IMG/VR virus record: IMGVR_UViG_3300037193_000509
Span: 1-48,634 of that record
Source: a virus
Length of the DNA: 48,634 nt
Strand: one strand, 5' to 3'
Positions 15,756 through 23,560 of this stretch are shown piece after piece. Position numbers and translations under genes: made by a program. The notes under the pieces were generated by a model. It did no database searches. It was not told the origin of the DNA and saw only the letters and a list, made by a program, of their open reading frames with translations. The stretch's first letter is position 1, and each line of letters starts with the position of its first letter.

Positions 15756-16051
15756 ATAGGTGAGTTTACTGGTTTAGTAGTTCTGTTGTTCAGGTAATTG
15801 GACACTATGGCTTTAGCAAGTTCCTTGTTAAGGTGGCGCCTTAAATAATCCTCTATTGATACCTTGGCATATGCCGTCATTACCGATCTATCATTTACTA
15901 CCAATCCAATGTCACTAAGGTGATTCAGCAGCTGCCGGTCGGAAAGAAGTAAAACGGCAGGCTTATCATCACAGAAGTAGCCGATACCGATTCCTTCCCC
16001 TTCATAGGCCAATTCTGAAGTGATGATTATGTCTTTTGCGGTGTATTTCAT
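15752..16051 (-). CDS. Hypothetical protein (99 aa)
   Basis: Starts MKYTAKDIIITSELAYEGEG, alpha/beta composition with a basic C-terminal helix (EDYLRRHLNKELAKAIVSNY). It is ATGA-coupled on both sides (16048-16051 and 15752-15755). No recognised family. Confidence 0.6.
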   Translation of the reverse strand: MKYTAKDIIITSELAYEGEGIGIGYFCDDKPAVLLLSDRQLLNHLSDIGLVVNDRSVMTAYAKVSIEDYLRRHLNKELAKAIVSNYLNNRTTKPVNSPI

Positions 16052-16398
16052 GGCTGGGTGGTATTGGTGGCTTTTGCAATAGCGGCTTTGGCTTTATGAT
16101 ACCATTTGGGGTGCTCATATGGTCCTTGATCCGGGAACTGATGTTCTGCCAGATCTTTCATATCTTCTGCATCTTCCACTGCCTCCATGAGTGCAGAGAG
16201 CAGGAGAGGAGCAGCGGCGTATAGATAGCCTATAGAGTGAATATGCTGATCTGTAGTATTGGGCCGAAATGCGGCCGTATCTTGTCCCGCACGACCCAGA
16301 ATAGCTACTGCCCACTGGTCATCAGACTCATAGACTGTTTTGTATTCTGGTGAATAGTCACAATTGGGAAGCGTATGTTTTAATTCAATCTTTTCCAT
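16048..16398 (-). CDS. Hypothetical protein (116 aa)
   Basis: The N-terminal beta region is followed by IGYLYAAAPLLLSALMEAVE and DQGPYEHPKWYHKAKAAIAK. The AAAP.LL.AL..A motif is shared by many uncharacterised phage early proteins that seem to be short helical domains. No membrane prediction follows, because the hydrophobic part is amphipathic. The function is unknown. Confidence 0.6.
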   Translation of the reverse strand: MEKIELKHTLPNCDYSPEYKTVYESDDQWAVAILGRAGQDTAAFRPNTTDQHIHSIGYLYAAAPLLLSALMEAVEDAEDMKDLAEHQFPDQGPYEHPKWYHKAKAAIAKATNTTQP

Positions 16399-16457
16399 TA
16401 TATTTGTGCTTTAGGTATTACTAATCTTTTGAGATAGCCCGTAGTTAGCGCTGCGGG

Positions 16458-16721
16458 TTATTTTGTTTCTGAGAAATGAGAATCATCAAGTCTTACGCTT
16501 CCGATTACTTTCCCATCTTTCATTATTTTGTGGTGTCCAAGGTATCCGTTGTTAATCGAGCCAACCATTTCCCCAGCTTCATTGAAAAGCCCCCATTTAT
16601 CTATCCTTCCGCCTCCTTCGCCCTGGTTGTTGAGGTTCTTTGAGTATCGTTTCCCGTATCTTCTCACCTCGCACATTTGGCCGTTAAATTTTATTTTCAT
16701 CCCTGCTGAATGGTTATTCAT
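16458..16721 (-). CDS. Hypothetical beta-rich protein (87 aa)
   Basis: Contains KWGLFNEAGEMVGSINNGY and DGKVIGSVRLDDSHF, alternating short strands like a small beta-sandwich. An alternative start lies at 16700 (MKIKFNGQMCEV). The stop is followed by a small hairpin (CCCGTA/TGCGGG near 16438-16457). No family recognised. Confidence 0.5.
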   Translation of the reverse strand: MNNHSAGMKIKFNGQMCEVRRYGKRYSKNLNNQGEGGGRIDKWGLFNEAGEMVGSINNGYLGHHKIMKDGKVIGSVRLDDSHFSETK

Positions 16722-16953
16722 TGTTAGCCGTTTCGCTGTGGTGAAGACGATAGATTTTCTCTGCCAGTTTCTTGCTCCGGGCCTTGATGGCTATTCCGTT
16801 TACCACGAAACGTCGCATAGGTGTATAATCCTTGAATTGGCCCGGACTGTGAGGCTCTGCATGACGATCGTGGTCTATGTATGTTCGTATGCTATCCTTC
16901 ATTCCAGATGCTACAAGCAGCGCAGCGGCCATAAAAGAGCTAGGTATTTTCAT
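16714..16953 (-). CDS. Hypothetical protein with hydrophobic N-terminus (79 aa)
   Basis: Starts MKIPSSFMAAALLVASGM, which could be a weak signal or membrane segment, then a basic region (RRFVVNGIAIKARSKKLAEK). It is ATGA-coupled to the 43-aa membrane gene upstream. Role unknown; the two may act together at the membrane. Confidence 0.5.
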   Translation of the reverse strand: MKIPSSFMAAALLVASGMKDSIRTYIDHDRHAEPHSPGQFKDYTPMRRFVVNGIAIKARSKKLAEKIYRLHHSETANNE

Positions 16954-17081
16954 TTCGCAGCCGTTTTATTGGTGAACAGATCCCGTAAGCCGGGCATAAT
17001 AAAAAGGTCAATACCTCTGTAGATAAAACCAAAGGCAAAAGAGCCTGCTAAAATGTAAGAGGGTAGAAGTGAGTAGTTCAT
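16950..17081 (-). CDS. Tiny membrane protein (43 aa)
   Basis: From the ATG at 17081, MNYSLLPSYILAGSFAFGF begins one membrane span with IYRGIDLFIMPGL after it and a polar end. Its stop overlaps the next start (ATGA, 16950-16953), supporting expression. Too short for common gene finders. Unknown role. Confidence 0.55.
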   Translation of the reverse strand: MNYSLLPSYILAGSFAFGFIYRGIDLFIMPGLRDLFTNKTAAK

Positions 17082-17092
17082 GTGAGTGGTGT

Positions 17093-17587
17093 TTATTGGT
17101 TTATAATGGCCCTACTCCCGGATGGTTTCGGGCTACGTTTGAAAGAGTTATGCCCAAAGGCGTTTTGCCAATTCCAGTTTATTTGCCATCTCGTTAACGT
17201 CCTTTTTGGCGTAGGGGAGAGAGAATTGGTGATCGCGTTCAATTTTACCGGTTCGCTATGGTGTCCAACCTTTATAGGTTCCCCCAAGCTCAGAAAGTCT
17301 TTATCTTTGTTTGACCGGTCGTAATATTCATTGCTCTTAGCTTCGGCACTAGCTGCATACACTGAGTATCTTTCCGCCTTATTCTTGGCCCTTTCCTGCG
17401 TGTTAAATCCGTCTGCCCTGGTGATAGAGTAGAAGAAAAACCCCTCCTTTTCATAGATAAGGTTGTGAACGATGCTGGCATTTTCTTTGCCATACTTGGT
17501 TGTGACAGGAATCTCCTCACCTTTCTCATGGGGTTCCGGACATTTCGCGAGAAAGACATTAGCGTCGTATTTGGAATAAGTGTTCAT
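17093..17587 (-). CDS. DUF3560-like protein, C-terminus probably frameshifted
   Basis: The N-terminal about 115 residues look like DUF3560: a helix rich in Ala/Glu/Arg (QERAKNKAERYSVYAASAEA) and LGEPIKVGHHSE. After GHHSE the family usually continues with a basic, Ala-rich helix. Here the frame instead gives an unlike tail (NAITNSLSPTPKRTL). In the -1 frame, entered at AAAA (17243-17246), the sequence reads IERDHQFSLPYAKKDVNEMA and ends at 17148, which fits far better. So this gene probably lost one A, uses slippage, or contains a sequencing error. The function of DUF3560 is unknown. Confidence 0.6.
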   Translation of the reverse strand: MNTYSKYDANVFLAKCPEPHEKGEEIPVTTKYGKENASIVHNLIYEKEGFFFYSITRADGFNTQERAKNKAERYSVYAASAEAKSNEYYDRSNKDKDFLSLGEPIKVGHHSEPVKLNAITNSLSPTPKRTLTRWQINWNWQNAFGHNSFKRSPKPSGSRAIINQ

Positions 17588-17611
17588 ATTTAGGTGATTT
17601 ATAAGGGGTGA

Positions 17612-17947
17612 TTAAATAGCTTTCTTAAAAGGGTCAAAGAAGCTGCTTATAGCAGATACCACATCTACTGGCTTGTTATTGGCCTCATAGTAGGCAATAA
17701 CTTCAGGATAAGCCTGTACCCGAACCTCCCGCAGCTTATTGATGAACTGCCAGAGCTCAACTTCTGCATGTGCATTTTCGAAGGTCATTTCATCCAGTAC
17801 CCAGGCATTGCCCTGGTAAACCAGCAGCCCATGAGCGGTTATTGTGCCCCAAGGAAGGGGGTAGTCAATCTGTAACCTATATGCCCCGTCTATTTTGTCG
17901 GTTATCTCAAACCGGAAGCCGTAGTTGTTAATTGCTATAGTTGTCAT
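17612..17947 (-). CDS. Hypothetical protein (111 aa)
   Basis: Beta-rich first half (MTTIAINNYGFRFEITDKID) and helical second half (ELWQFINKLREVRVQAYPEV). The second gene of the leftward transcript. No known motif. Confidence 0.6.
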   Translation of the reverse strand: MTTIAINNYGFRFEITDKIDGAYRLQIDYPLPWGTITAHGLLVYQGNAWVLDEMTFENAHAEVELWQFINKLREVRVQAYPEVIAYYEANNKPVDVVSAISSFFDPFKKAI

Positions 17948-17966
17948 GGTAAGTGGATTATAGTGG

Positions 17967-18212
17967 TTAGAGTGATTTTGTTGAAACTTTGCCTTTCTCA
18001 GGTAAACGACCTTCTTCTTCCAAGAATGCCCAAGCTGCAGTGATTACTTTCTGTGAAAACAAGGGATGCTTTTCGTTCAGGGTGTCAGCAGCTGCCCGAT
18101 AGCTAACGCCGGCAGCCTCAGATATTTTCTTTAACTCCCCCTGTTCCAGTAATCCCTTGATCTTCCTGATCTCTTCCTTCCTCTTTTTATTCCTGTTTGT
18201 TATAAATGACAT
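17967..18212 (-). CDS. Small HTH protein, first leftward gene (Cro-like position)
   Basis: The 81-aa protein is very basic at the N-terminus (NRNKKRKEEIRKIKGLL), then GELKKISEAAGVSYRAAADTL forms a plausible helix-turn-helix and KVITAAWAFLEEEG ends it. Being the first gene of the leftward operon, opposite the repressor, it sits where Cro-type regulators sit. Similar small proteins in Bacteroidota elements precede early operons. A switch role is inference from position and the HTH-like stretch. Confidence 0.65.
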   Translation of the reverse strand: MSFITNRNKKRKEEIRKIKGLLEQGELKKISEAAGVSYRAAADTLNEKHPLFSQKVITAAWAFLEEEGRLPEKGKVSTKSL

Positions 18213-18341
18213 TTACCTGTATGTTTTATTAACTTTTGATATTACATTTGCTATATCATTGTCTATTGCAATACAATGTTACAAACAATTCAGTAAATAA
18301 ACAAACATTTAATACAGAAATTTGTAATTATTTTTGTAATT
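18213..18341. promoter_or_regulatory. Divergent lysis-lysogeny control region
   Basis: AT-rich gap between the leftward HTH gene and the repressor. TTTGTAATT occurs twice in tandem 12 bp apart (18321-18329 and 18333-18341), and an inverted TTACAAAC lies at 18279-18286: likely operator half-sites. TATTTTTG at 18329-18336 fits the Bacteroidota -7 box (TAnnTTTG) for the rightward repressor transcript, though no good -33 TTTG lies at 19-21 bases. No clear leftward -7 box was found by eye. Confidence 0.5.
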
Positions 18342-18486
18342 GCTAACAATCAATGATAAACAAATGGAACTTTTTTGTACTAACATTAGTAATATTGGCC
18401 TTTTGGCAGAAAGTATAGCTGAAGAATTGCCTACAAGGGGATATATAAGAATCAAAAGGCGAGTTGATACTACAAACATTTCAGTG

Positions 18487-18915
18487 ATGAAATCCGAAAT
18501 GCCAGGCGCCAACCAGCGCATTAAAGAATTAGTGGACATTTATGCACAGGGGAATGTGTCCCGTTTCGTGCGACTACTGCACGAGGCAGGACATGAAGTT
18601 TCGCAGCAGAAGTTCAACAGGATATTTAACATTGATACGCGAACGGACAAGTGGCCCGGAGTACCAACCGATGTGATCAAGGCAATAATAGCCGCCTTCC
18701 CGGAAGTGAGTTATTCCTGGCTGCTAACAGGTGAAGGCCAAATGAAAGAGGAGTTAATTGAATATGATGCCGGGGCTGCTATACGTAAAATTGAAGCTAC
18801 AACAGCCGTTATTCTGGCTGCTGCTGCTGAGATTTTGGCGAAGGTTTCGAGTCAGTCTGTGACGGTTCTGAGAGATCAATTAGAAGATGCGGTAAGGAAA
18901 AGACTAAGTTCTTAG
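18487..18915 (+). CDS. Phage repressor, Bacteroidota XRE-like
   Basis: From ATG 18487 (or 18499, MPGANQR) about 140 aa: RIKELVDIYAQGNVSRFVRL starts a five-helix DNA-binding domain that ends with FPEVSYSWLLTGEGQMKEE. The W.LTGEG(E/Q)M ending is typical of repressors of Bacteroidota prophages. A helical, Ala-rich tail may oligomerise. No RecA-type autocleavage site or peptidase domain is seen, so induction must be different. The frame is open further up to an ATG at 18364, but the added part has no domain. It faces away from the early operon, as CI-type repressors do. Confidence 0.75.
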   Translation: MKSEMPGANQRIKELVDIYAQGNVSRFVRLLHEAGHEVSQQKFNRIFNIDTRTDKWPGVPTDVIKAIIAAFPEVSYSWLLTGEGQMKEELIEYDAGAAIRKIEATTAVILAAAAEILAKVSSQSVTVLRDQLEDAVRKRLSS

Positions 18916-19283
18916 GAGTCCTAACAACAAATACGTGTGGCTCTGGGCCTGCACTAACGCGGGGTTTGCTTTTTGCTTTCTTGTGTTTCATACTCTGGTG
19001 TACTTTTCGGTTACGATAATAGGATTCCCTTAGGTCTTACGACCGGTTAAAATCGAAATAGAGGAGTTATTAGGGGGTTACGGGTATCCAGTTAGACAGG
19101 ATCAGCATAGGATCGATGCGAACAGGATTGCTAATTTAGCGAATTAATAATTCTGGCCAAACCGGTCAGGAATAATCAAACGAAAATGTTAGTAGAATAA
19201 TTGTATGACGTTGATAAATCGAATATCCGGACCTTTACTGCAGCGTATATGCGTAGCAAATGTTAAAACCAAAATACACCTAT
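18916..19283 (+). other. Intergenic stretch without clear gene (368 bp)
   Basis: I see no convincing gene in either strand. The only features are short imperfect inverted repeats, for example CTGGCC-AAA-CCGGTCAG near 19152-19168 and an ACCGGTTAAAA segment near 19040. It could hold a promoter for the secreted-protein gene, an attachment site or nothing of note; no tRNA-like 3' end or repeat supports an att site. Confidence 0.35.
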
Positions 19284-19736
19284 ATGAAAAAACTAGTACT
19301 ATTTACCCTGCTATGCCTGCCGGCAGCCGTTAATGCCCAGGGATACCATCTACCACAGAAAGGAGTCAAGCGGGCCGTCTGTGAGTACGGAGCATCAGGA
19401 GATAGTTTATTTACCTTGGTTTCCCAGCAGCTATTGGGTGCTGGATATACGATAGACAAGAGGGATAAGGAGCTGCATTTGATCACCACAGAAGGGAAAG
19501 ATATAAGGCACGGTATTTATAAGCTTAGAGTGGTAGTGAATGAAAATAAGGTAGATATTTCGTCTAAATGGATGACGGCCGTTACCTTGTCTTTCGGAGG
19601 CGTTAAAACGGAACAAACCTGGTATGATGTGGAAATGGCGAATGCGAAGGGTAACATTCAAAATGCCATCTGGCGGGAAATGATGGCCTTCATTGAGAAA
19701 ACTAAACCTGTAACTGTAAATTACGCAAAACAATAA
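19284..19736 (+). CDS. Secreted hypothetical protein (lysogeny unit)
   Basis: The start at 19284 gives a textbook Sec signal: MKKLVLFTLLCLPAAVNAQ, with cleavage expected after NAQ or nearby. The mature part, about 130 aa, is beta-rich with VVVNENKVDISSKWMTAVTL and a C-terminal helix. This looks like the small secreted DUF4468-type host proteins of Bacteroidota, though I cannot confirm the family. Its stop overlaps the ATG of the methyltransferase gene (TAATG). It lies in the same transcript as the repressor, so it should be expressed by lysogens. Confidence 0.65.
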   Translation: MKKLVLFTLLCLPAAVNAQGYHLPQKGVKRAVCEYGASGDSLFTLVSQQLLGAGYTIDKRDKELHLITTEGKDIRHGIYKLRVVVNENKVDISSKWMTAVTLSFGGVKTEQTWYDVEMANAKGNIQNAIWREMMAFIEKTKPVTVNYAKQ

Positions 19737-20464
19737 TGAACGAACTGTTACTTAAAGCCTGTGAAACCCGATCATTTACCAACAGTAAGGGGCAGCTGAT
19801 AAAAATGGACTCTGAAACTCCTGCGGGACAGTGCGTCTTCCTGCAGCAGGTGATCAGAGAAAACAAGGTGAAAACGTCGATAGAAATAGGGATGGCTTAC
19901 GGGACTTCCACGCTGGCAATAGCGGAGGGGATAGATAAAAACGGAGGAACCTCTTGCGTAGTCATAGACCCATACGAGAATAGCTACTGGAAGGGCCACG
20001 GGCTGGAATTATTAAAAGTAGGTGGTTACGGCCATATGATAGACTTTTACGAGCAGCCGTCTTATTCGGTGCTCCCGAAGTTCCTGGAAGAGGGGCGAAA
20101 GTTTGATTTCGCTTACATAGACTCTACGAAGCTAATGGATTGGATAACAGTAGATTTCTTTTACCTAGATAAGCTAATGGACGCCGGAGGTATTATTGTA
20201 TTTGATGATGTATCTTATGTATCAATTAAGAAGCTCATTAGATATTTGGCCCAGCTACCGCATTATGAAGTTGCCGCCGTTTATCCGAAAAATAAGATAC
20301 TGCCGTCCGTCCGGAAGCTAATTCTTAAGAACTTTGTACCCGGTTTCCTGCTGAAAGAGGATTTAAGGGTAACAGATCACAAGCTTGGAATTAATGCCCA
20401 TTGCGTAGCGCTGAGGAAAATAGGCCATGATACACGGAATTATGACTGGCATGTACCATTTTAA
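19736..20464 (+). CDS. SAM-dependent methyltransferase (class I, Methyltransf_24 type)
   Basis: The 242-aa protein shows the class I fold: motif I SIEIGMAYGTSTLAIAEGI (about 47-65), motif II VIDPY, motif III FDFAYIDSTK (about 121-130) and GGIIVFDDVSYVSIKKL. The IDPY/ID...DD pattern fits O-methyltransferases of the CmcI/Methyltransf_24 group that act on sugars or small molecules. The C-terminus is basic. No DNA-target domain is seen, so genome protection is unlikely. It sits between the secreted protein and an HTH protein in the lysogeny unit. Confidence 0.75.
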   Translation: MNELLLKACETRSFTNSKGQLIKMDSETPAGQCVFLQQVIRENKVKTSIEIGMAYGTSTLAIAEGIDKNGGTSCVVIDPYENSYWKGHGLELLKVGGYGHMIDFYEQPSYSVLPKFLEEGRKFDFAYIDSTKLMDWITVDFFYLDKLMDAGGIIVFDDVSYVSIKKLIRYLAQLPHYEVAAVYPKNKILPSVRKLILKNFVPGFLLKEDLRVTDHKLGINAHCVALRKIGHDTRNYDWHVPF

Positions 20465-20467
20465 ATA

Positions 20468-20887
20468 ATGAAGAAAAAAGAATCATATAAAGCAGGCTTG
20501 CGGCACCGCTTCCTGGCAGTCTTTGATGAGGTCAAAACAAAGAAAGGCGTAACTGATGTGGCTATCTGCCAGGAAATCGGTATGATACCCAGCGTATACG
20601 CTCAAGTTAAGGGCGGAGATAGAGGGCCGACTATTGAGCAAGTAATCAGCATCTGCGACAAATACGGCTATGATCTTCTTTATGTGATCCGGGGAGATGA
20701 TAAGATAGGTGGCCGGAAGCCGGCAGATAAAAAGGTTACGCTGGAAGACCTTCATAAGGAGATACAGGAACTCAAACAGGTAGTAGAAGACCTGATCACT
20801 CCAATGATAGAGGGAACAGTGCGCCTGGTTAAGAAGGAGAACCCGCTTGATCCCAAGGAATGGGCAAAGAAGCTGGGGAAGCAATAA
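20468..20887 (+). CDS. HTH DNA-binding protein with coiled coil
   Basis: Residues 10-75 form an XRE-like domain (VTDVAICQEIGMIPSVYAQV, then GPTIEQVISICDKYGYDLLYV). Residues 88-115 are a coiled coil (LEDLHKEIQELKQVVEDLI) that would dimerise it. A basic tail ends KKLGKQ. Such regulators are common in Bacteroidota mobile elements. As the last gene before the terminator it may modulate the repressor operon or late genes. Confidence 0.75.
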   Translation: MKKKESYKAGLRHRFLAVFDEVKTKKGVTDVAICQEIGMIPSVYAQVKGGDRGPTIEQVISICDKYGYDLLYVIRGDDKIGGRKPADKKVTLEDLHKEIQELKQVVEDLITPMIEGTVRLVKKENPLDPKEWAKKLGKQ

Positions 20888-20910
20888 CACCATGTTAAAA
20901 TAATCTCAGA

Positions 20911-20938
20911 AAGCGGCCATTTCAAGCCGCTTTTTTTG
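20911..20938 (+). terminator. Rho-independent terminator
   Basis: AAGCGGC (20911-20917), an 8-base loop, GCCGCTT (20926-20932), then a T run to 20937. Strong hairpin with U-tract, ending the repressor-HTH unit before the late promoter. Confidence 0.9.
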
Positions 20939-20992
20939 TGTTATGGCTATTCGCCGTCGGCGATGTGATATTAAATTAACGCTTCATGAAAT

Positions 20993-21037
20993 ACCAAAAA
21001 GTAAATTTCATACCAAAATAGTAATTGTTTATATTTG
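20993..21037 (+). promoter_or_regulatory. Late promoter P1 with tandem TACCAAAA elements
   Basis: TATATTTG at 21030-21037 matches the Bacteroidota -7 consensus. ACCAAAA occurs at 20993 and again at 21012, exactly 19 bp apart. A good -33 TTTG is lacking, so the TACCAAAA pair probably binds an activator. It drives the terminase block beginning at 21100. Confidence 0.6.
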
Positions 21038-21099
21038 TGTAGGTTAAGACCGTTTATGCGGGCTGTTTAGGTTCATAGTTTGGGATTTATGATTTCTGG

Positions 21100-21351
21100 A
21101 TGTCTACTACACATAAGTTAAGGGCCTGTTATCTCAGATGGGCAATGTATGAGGGCAAAGGCGGTGAGCGCCGTCTCTCAGGCACTGATATTGATTTCTG
21201 CATTAAGGTTGACGAGTTTATTAAGGAACTGGAAGCTGCCAAAGAGCTGAACGTTGTTGATAACAACGGCTGGCTTAATCTCCGTATTGTAGAAAACGCA
21301 ACGCCGGAGGGGAAAGGACAGTATAGCCACAAGCTGAAGATAATAATCTGA
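21100..21351 (+). CDS. Hypothetical protein before terminase (83 aa)
   Basis: First gene of the late arm, starting MSTTHKLRACYLRWAMYEGK. Mixed alpha/beta, no motif. Its last base is the first base of the next start. The place before terS suggests a packaging accessory role, but this is only position. Confidence 0.6.
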   Translation: MSTTHKLRACYLRWAMYEGKGGERRLSGTDIDFCIKVDEFIKELEAAKELNVVDNNGWLNLRIVENATPEGKGQYSHKLKIII

Positions 21352-21593
21352 TGGAGGAAGCTCAAAAATATCAGACAGGTAAAGGTGGGACGCTTTTTGG
21401 ACCTCAGATTGCCCTGATCGGCAATGTGGACAATGACCCTCCTGAATATATAATCCCTCCGTCTCAGTCGGAAAGGATGTTATTACGGGCTGACGGGATA
21501 AAACACCTATTGGCGCATAATCCATCCGCTACTGAGCCGATTTTAAGCAGAAGTGAATTACTGGAAATCCTTAAGAGGTATGGCAAAGGGTAA
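21351..21593 (+). CDS. Hypothetical protein before terminase (80 aa)
   Basis: Starts MEEAQKYQTGKGGTLFGPQI, proline-rich middle (DPPEYIIPPSQSE), helical C-terminus (RSELLEILKRYGKG). It overlaps the terS start by 14 bases. No family recognised. Confidence 0.6.
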   Translation: MEEAQKYQTGKGGTLFGPQIALIGNVDNDPPEYIIPPSQSERMLLRADGIKHLLAHNPSATEPILSRSELLEILKRYGKG

Positions 21594-22125
21594 GAAGGAA
21601 AATGGGCAGGAGGCCCAAGGGAAGCACCCTGGAGGGAGGCCAACAGCCTTTAAGCCCGAGTATTGCCGACAAGCCGAAAAGCTTTGCCGTTTGGGTGCCA
21701 CCGATAAAGAGCTGGCTGATTTCTTCGGAGTAGTAGAACAAACAATCAATAACTGGAAGGATATTCCCGAGTTTTTGGAGTCCCTAAAAAAGGGGAAAGA
21801 CCTTTCTGACGCCAATGTAGCAGATCGCTTATACAAGCGAGCTATGGGATATAGCCATAGGGCGGTAAAGATATTCAACGATAATGGTGAACCTATGCGG
21901 GTTGACTACATCGAGCATTATCCCCCTGATACCACAGCAGCTATATTCTGGTTAAAAAACCGGCAGCCCAAGAAGTGGAGGGACAAGATAGAGCAGGGCT
22001 TTACCAATGGTGAAGGGGAGGACGTGAGCCCGATAACAATATTCCAATTACCGGACAATGGCAGAACAAAGGATAATTCGGCCGCAAGAGGGGTATCAAA
22101 TGAGAGCCCTCAGCAGTCCGGCTGA
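21580..22125 (+). CDS. terS: Terminase small subunit
   Basis: The start at 21580 (MAKGKKENG) is preferred over an upstream ATG at 21553. The protein has HPGGRPTAFKPEYCRQAEKL followed by LGATDKELADFFGVVEQTIN, an HTH typical of terminase small subunits, and then YKRAMGYSHRAVKIF and WLKNRQPKKWRDK. It recognises phage DNA and hands it to TerL. It overlaps terL by 68 bases, which couples their translation. The length (181 aa) is normal. Confidence 0.85.
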   Translation: MAKGKKENGQEAQGKHPGGRPTAFKPEYCRQAEKLCRLGATDKELADFFGVVEQTINNWKDIPEFLESLKKGKDLSDANVADRLYKRAMGYSHRAVKIFNDNGEPMRVDYIEHYPPDTTAAIFWLKNRQPKKWRDKIEQGFTNGEGEDVSPITIFQLPDNGRTKDNSAARGVSNESPQQSG

Positions 22126-23560
22126 TATTGTAATAGGCGGGGCGGCCGCCGGCGTAGGGAAGACGTTCTGTCTGCTTATGGACCCGCTCCGGGATATAGG
22201 TGTTAAAGGGTTCGGTGGCGTGATCTTCAGGCGTACGTCACCACAAATAAGAAACGAGGGGGGCTTATGGGATACATCCATGGGCCTTTATCCATATGTA
22301 GGGGCAAGCCCTAAAGAAAGTGTGTTAGAGTGGCATTTCCCAAAAGGGCCAAAGATTAAGTTCAGCCACCTGGAGCATGAGAAAAACATCTTCGACTGGC
22401 AGGGGGCGCAGGTGCCATTTATAGGGTTTGATGAGCTGACACACTTTACAAAAAAAATGTTCTTTTACTTATTGAGCCGTAACAGGTCCGTATGTGGTGT
22501 TAGACCTTATGTCCGCGCTACCTGCAACCCTGATCCAGAAAGCTGGGTATATGAGTTGATAAAGTGGTGGATTGATGAGGATACCGGCTACCCAATACCT
22601 GAGCGAGATGGTGTAATACGCTACTTCGTTGTAGACGGAGAATCATATATCTGGGGGGATACGGAAGATGAAGTAATAGAAAACGCCTGGCATCTGCTGG
22701 AAGAGCAGGTTAATCGGTCTGGCATTTCAGCGCGGGAGTTTGTAAAATCTATTGCTTTTGTCTCAGGATCTATATATGACAATAAGGAGCTGCTGAGTAA
22801 AGACCCTGGCTATTTGGGTAATCTGATGGCGCAGGACGAACAAACGAAGCTGCAGCTATTGGGCGGTAACTGGAAGGTAGTTCTTAACGAGAATGATATA
22901 TATGATTTCTATAAGTTCTCTGGCATGTTTAACAACCTCTATGAGGTTAACCGAGTTGGCAAATTCATTACGGGTGATATTGCCCTGGAAGGGAAAAACA
23001 AGCTGGGTGTAGGATATTGGGAGGGTTTTGAGCTGGCGGATTTGGCTGTAGTAGACAAGAGCAAAGGGGATAAGGTAATAGAGGTGATCGCAGATATGGC
23101 CAGGGCATACAAAGTGGAGAACTGTAATATAACATTCGACGCTGATGGGGTAGGCGGTTTCGTGGACGGCTTTATTAAGGGGGCAATCCCATTTCACGGA
23201 GGCGCGCCGGTTATCGAGGTAAAAGATCCGGTAACAGACAAGGTGATAAAGGAGAATTACTTCAACCTGAAGGCCCAATGCTACTATCGTAGCGGTAAAA
23301 GGGTAGGTCGGGGAGAAACGAAGGTGAGTGAGAAGGTTGCAAATATGATGTATGATGACAACATGACCGTCCGCCAGCGCTTCATGCACGAGCGGAAGGC
23401 CATCAAAAAGGATAAGGTTGATATGGATGGCAAACATCGTTTAATCAACAAAAAAGCCATGAAGGCCGCGCTTAACGGCGAATCCCCGGACTTGATGGAC
23501 ATGCTGATGATGAGAGAATTATTTGAATTGAAACCTAAACCGGTGTGGGAAATCTTCTAA
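22058..23560 (+). CDS. terL: Terminase large subunit
   Basis: The 500-aa ATPase/nuclease motor has Walker A GGAAAGVGKT at 27-36, FRRTSPQIRNEGGLWDTS, Walker B FIGFDELTHF at 121-130 (D125, E126), and RATCNPDPESWVYELIKWWI as coupling motif. The nuclease half has FITGDIALEGKNKLGVGYWE and FDADGVGGFVDGF, which hold the acidic metal ligands. It packages DNA into the prohead and cuts it. Neighbours TerS and portal confirm the role. Confidence 0.95.
   Translation: MAEQRIIRPQEGYQMRALSSPADIVIGGAAAGVGKTFCLLMDPLRDIGVKGFGGVIFRRTSPQIRNEGGLWDTSMGLYPYVGASPKESVLEWHFPKGPKIKFSHLEHEKNIFDWQGAQVPFIGFDELTHFTKKMFFYLLSRNRSVCGVRPYVRATCNPDPESWVYELIKWWIDEDTGYPIPERDGVIRYFVVDGESYIWGDTEDEVIENAWHLLEEQVNRSGISAREFVKSIAFVSGSIYDNKELLSKDPGYLGNLMAQDEQTKLQLLGGNWKVVLNENDIYDFYKFSGMFNNLYEVNRVGKFITGDIALEGKNKLGVGYWEGFELADLAVVDKSKGDKVIEVIADMARAYKVENCNITFDADGVGGFVDGFIKGAIPFHGGAPVIEVKDPVTDKVIKENYFNLKAQCYYRSGKRVGRGETKVSEKVANMMYDDNMTVRQRFMHERKAIKKDKVDMDGKHRLINKKAMKAALNGESPDLMDMLMMRELFELKPKPVWEIF

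Noticed and set aside
18809-18991. 60-codon leftward frame at the end of the repressor gene
   Set aside because: Most of it is antisense to the repressor C-terminus, and its Pro/Ser/Gln-rich product looks like a shadow.
18916-19283. Possible attP site
   Set aside because: No integrase gene, no tRNA-end homology and no core repeat are visible here, so an attachment site cannot be supported.
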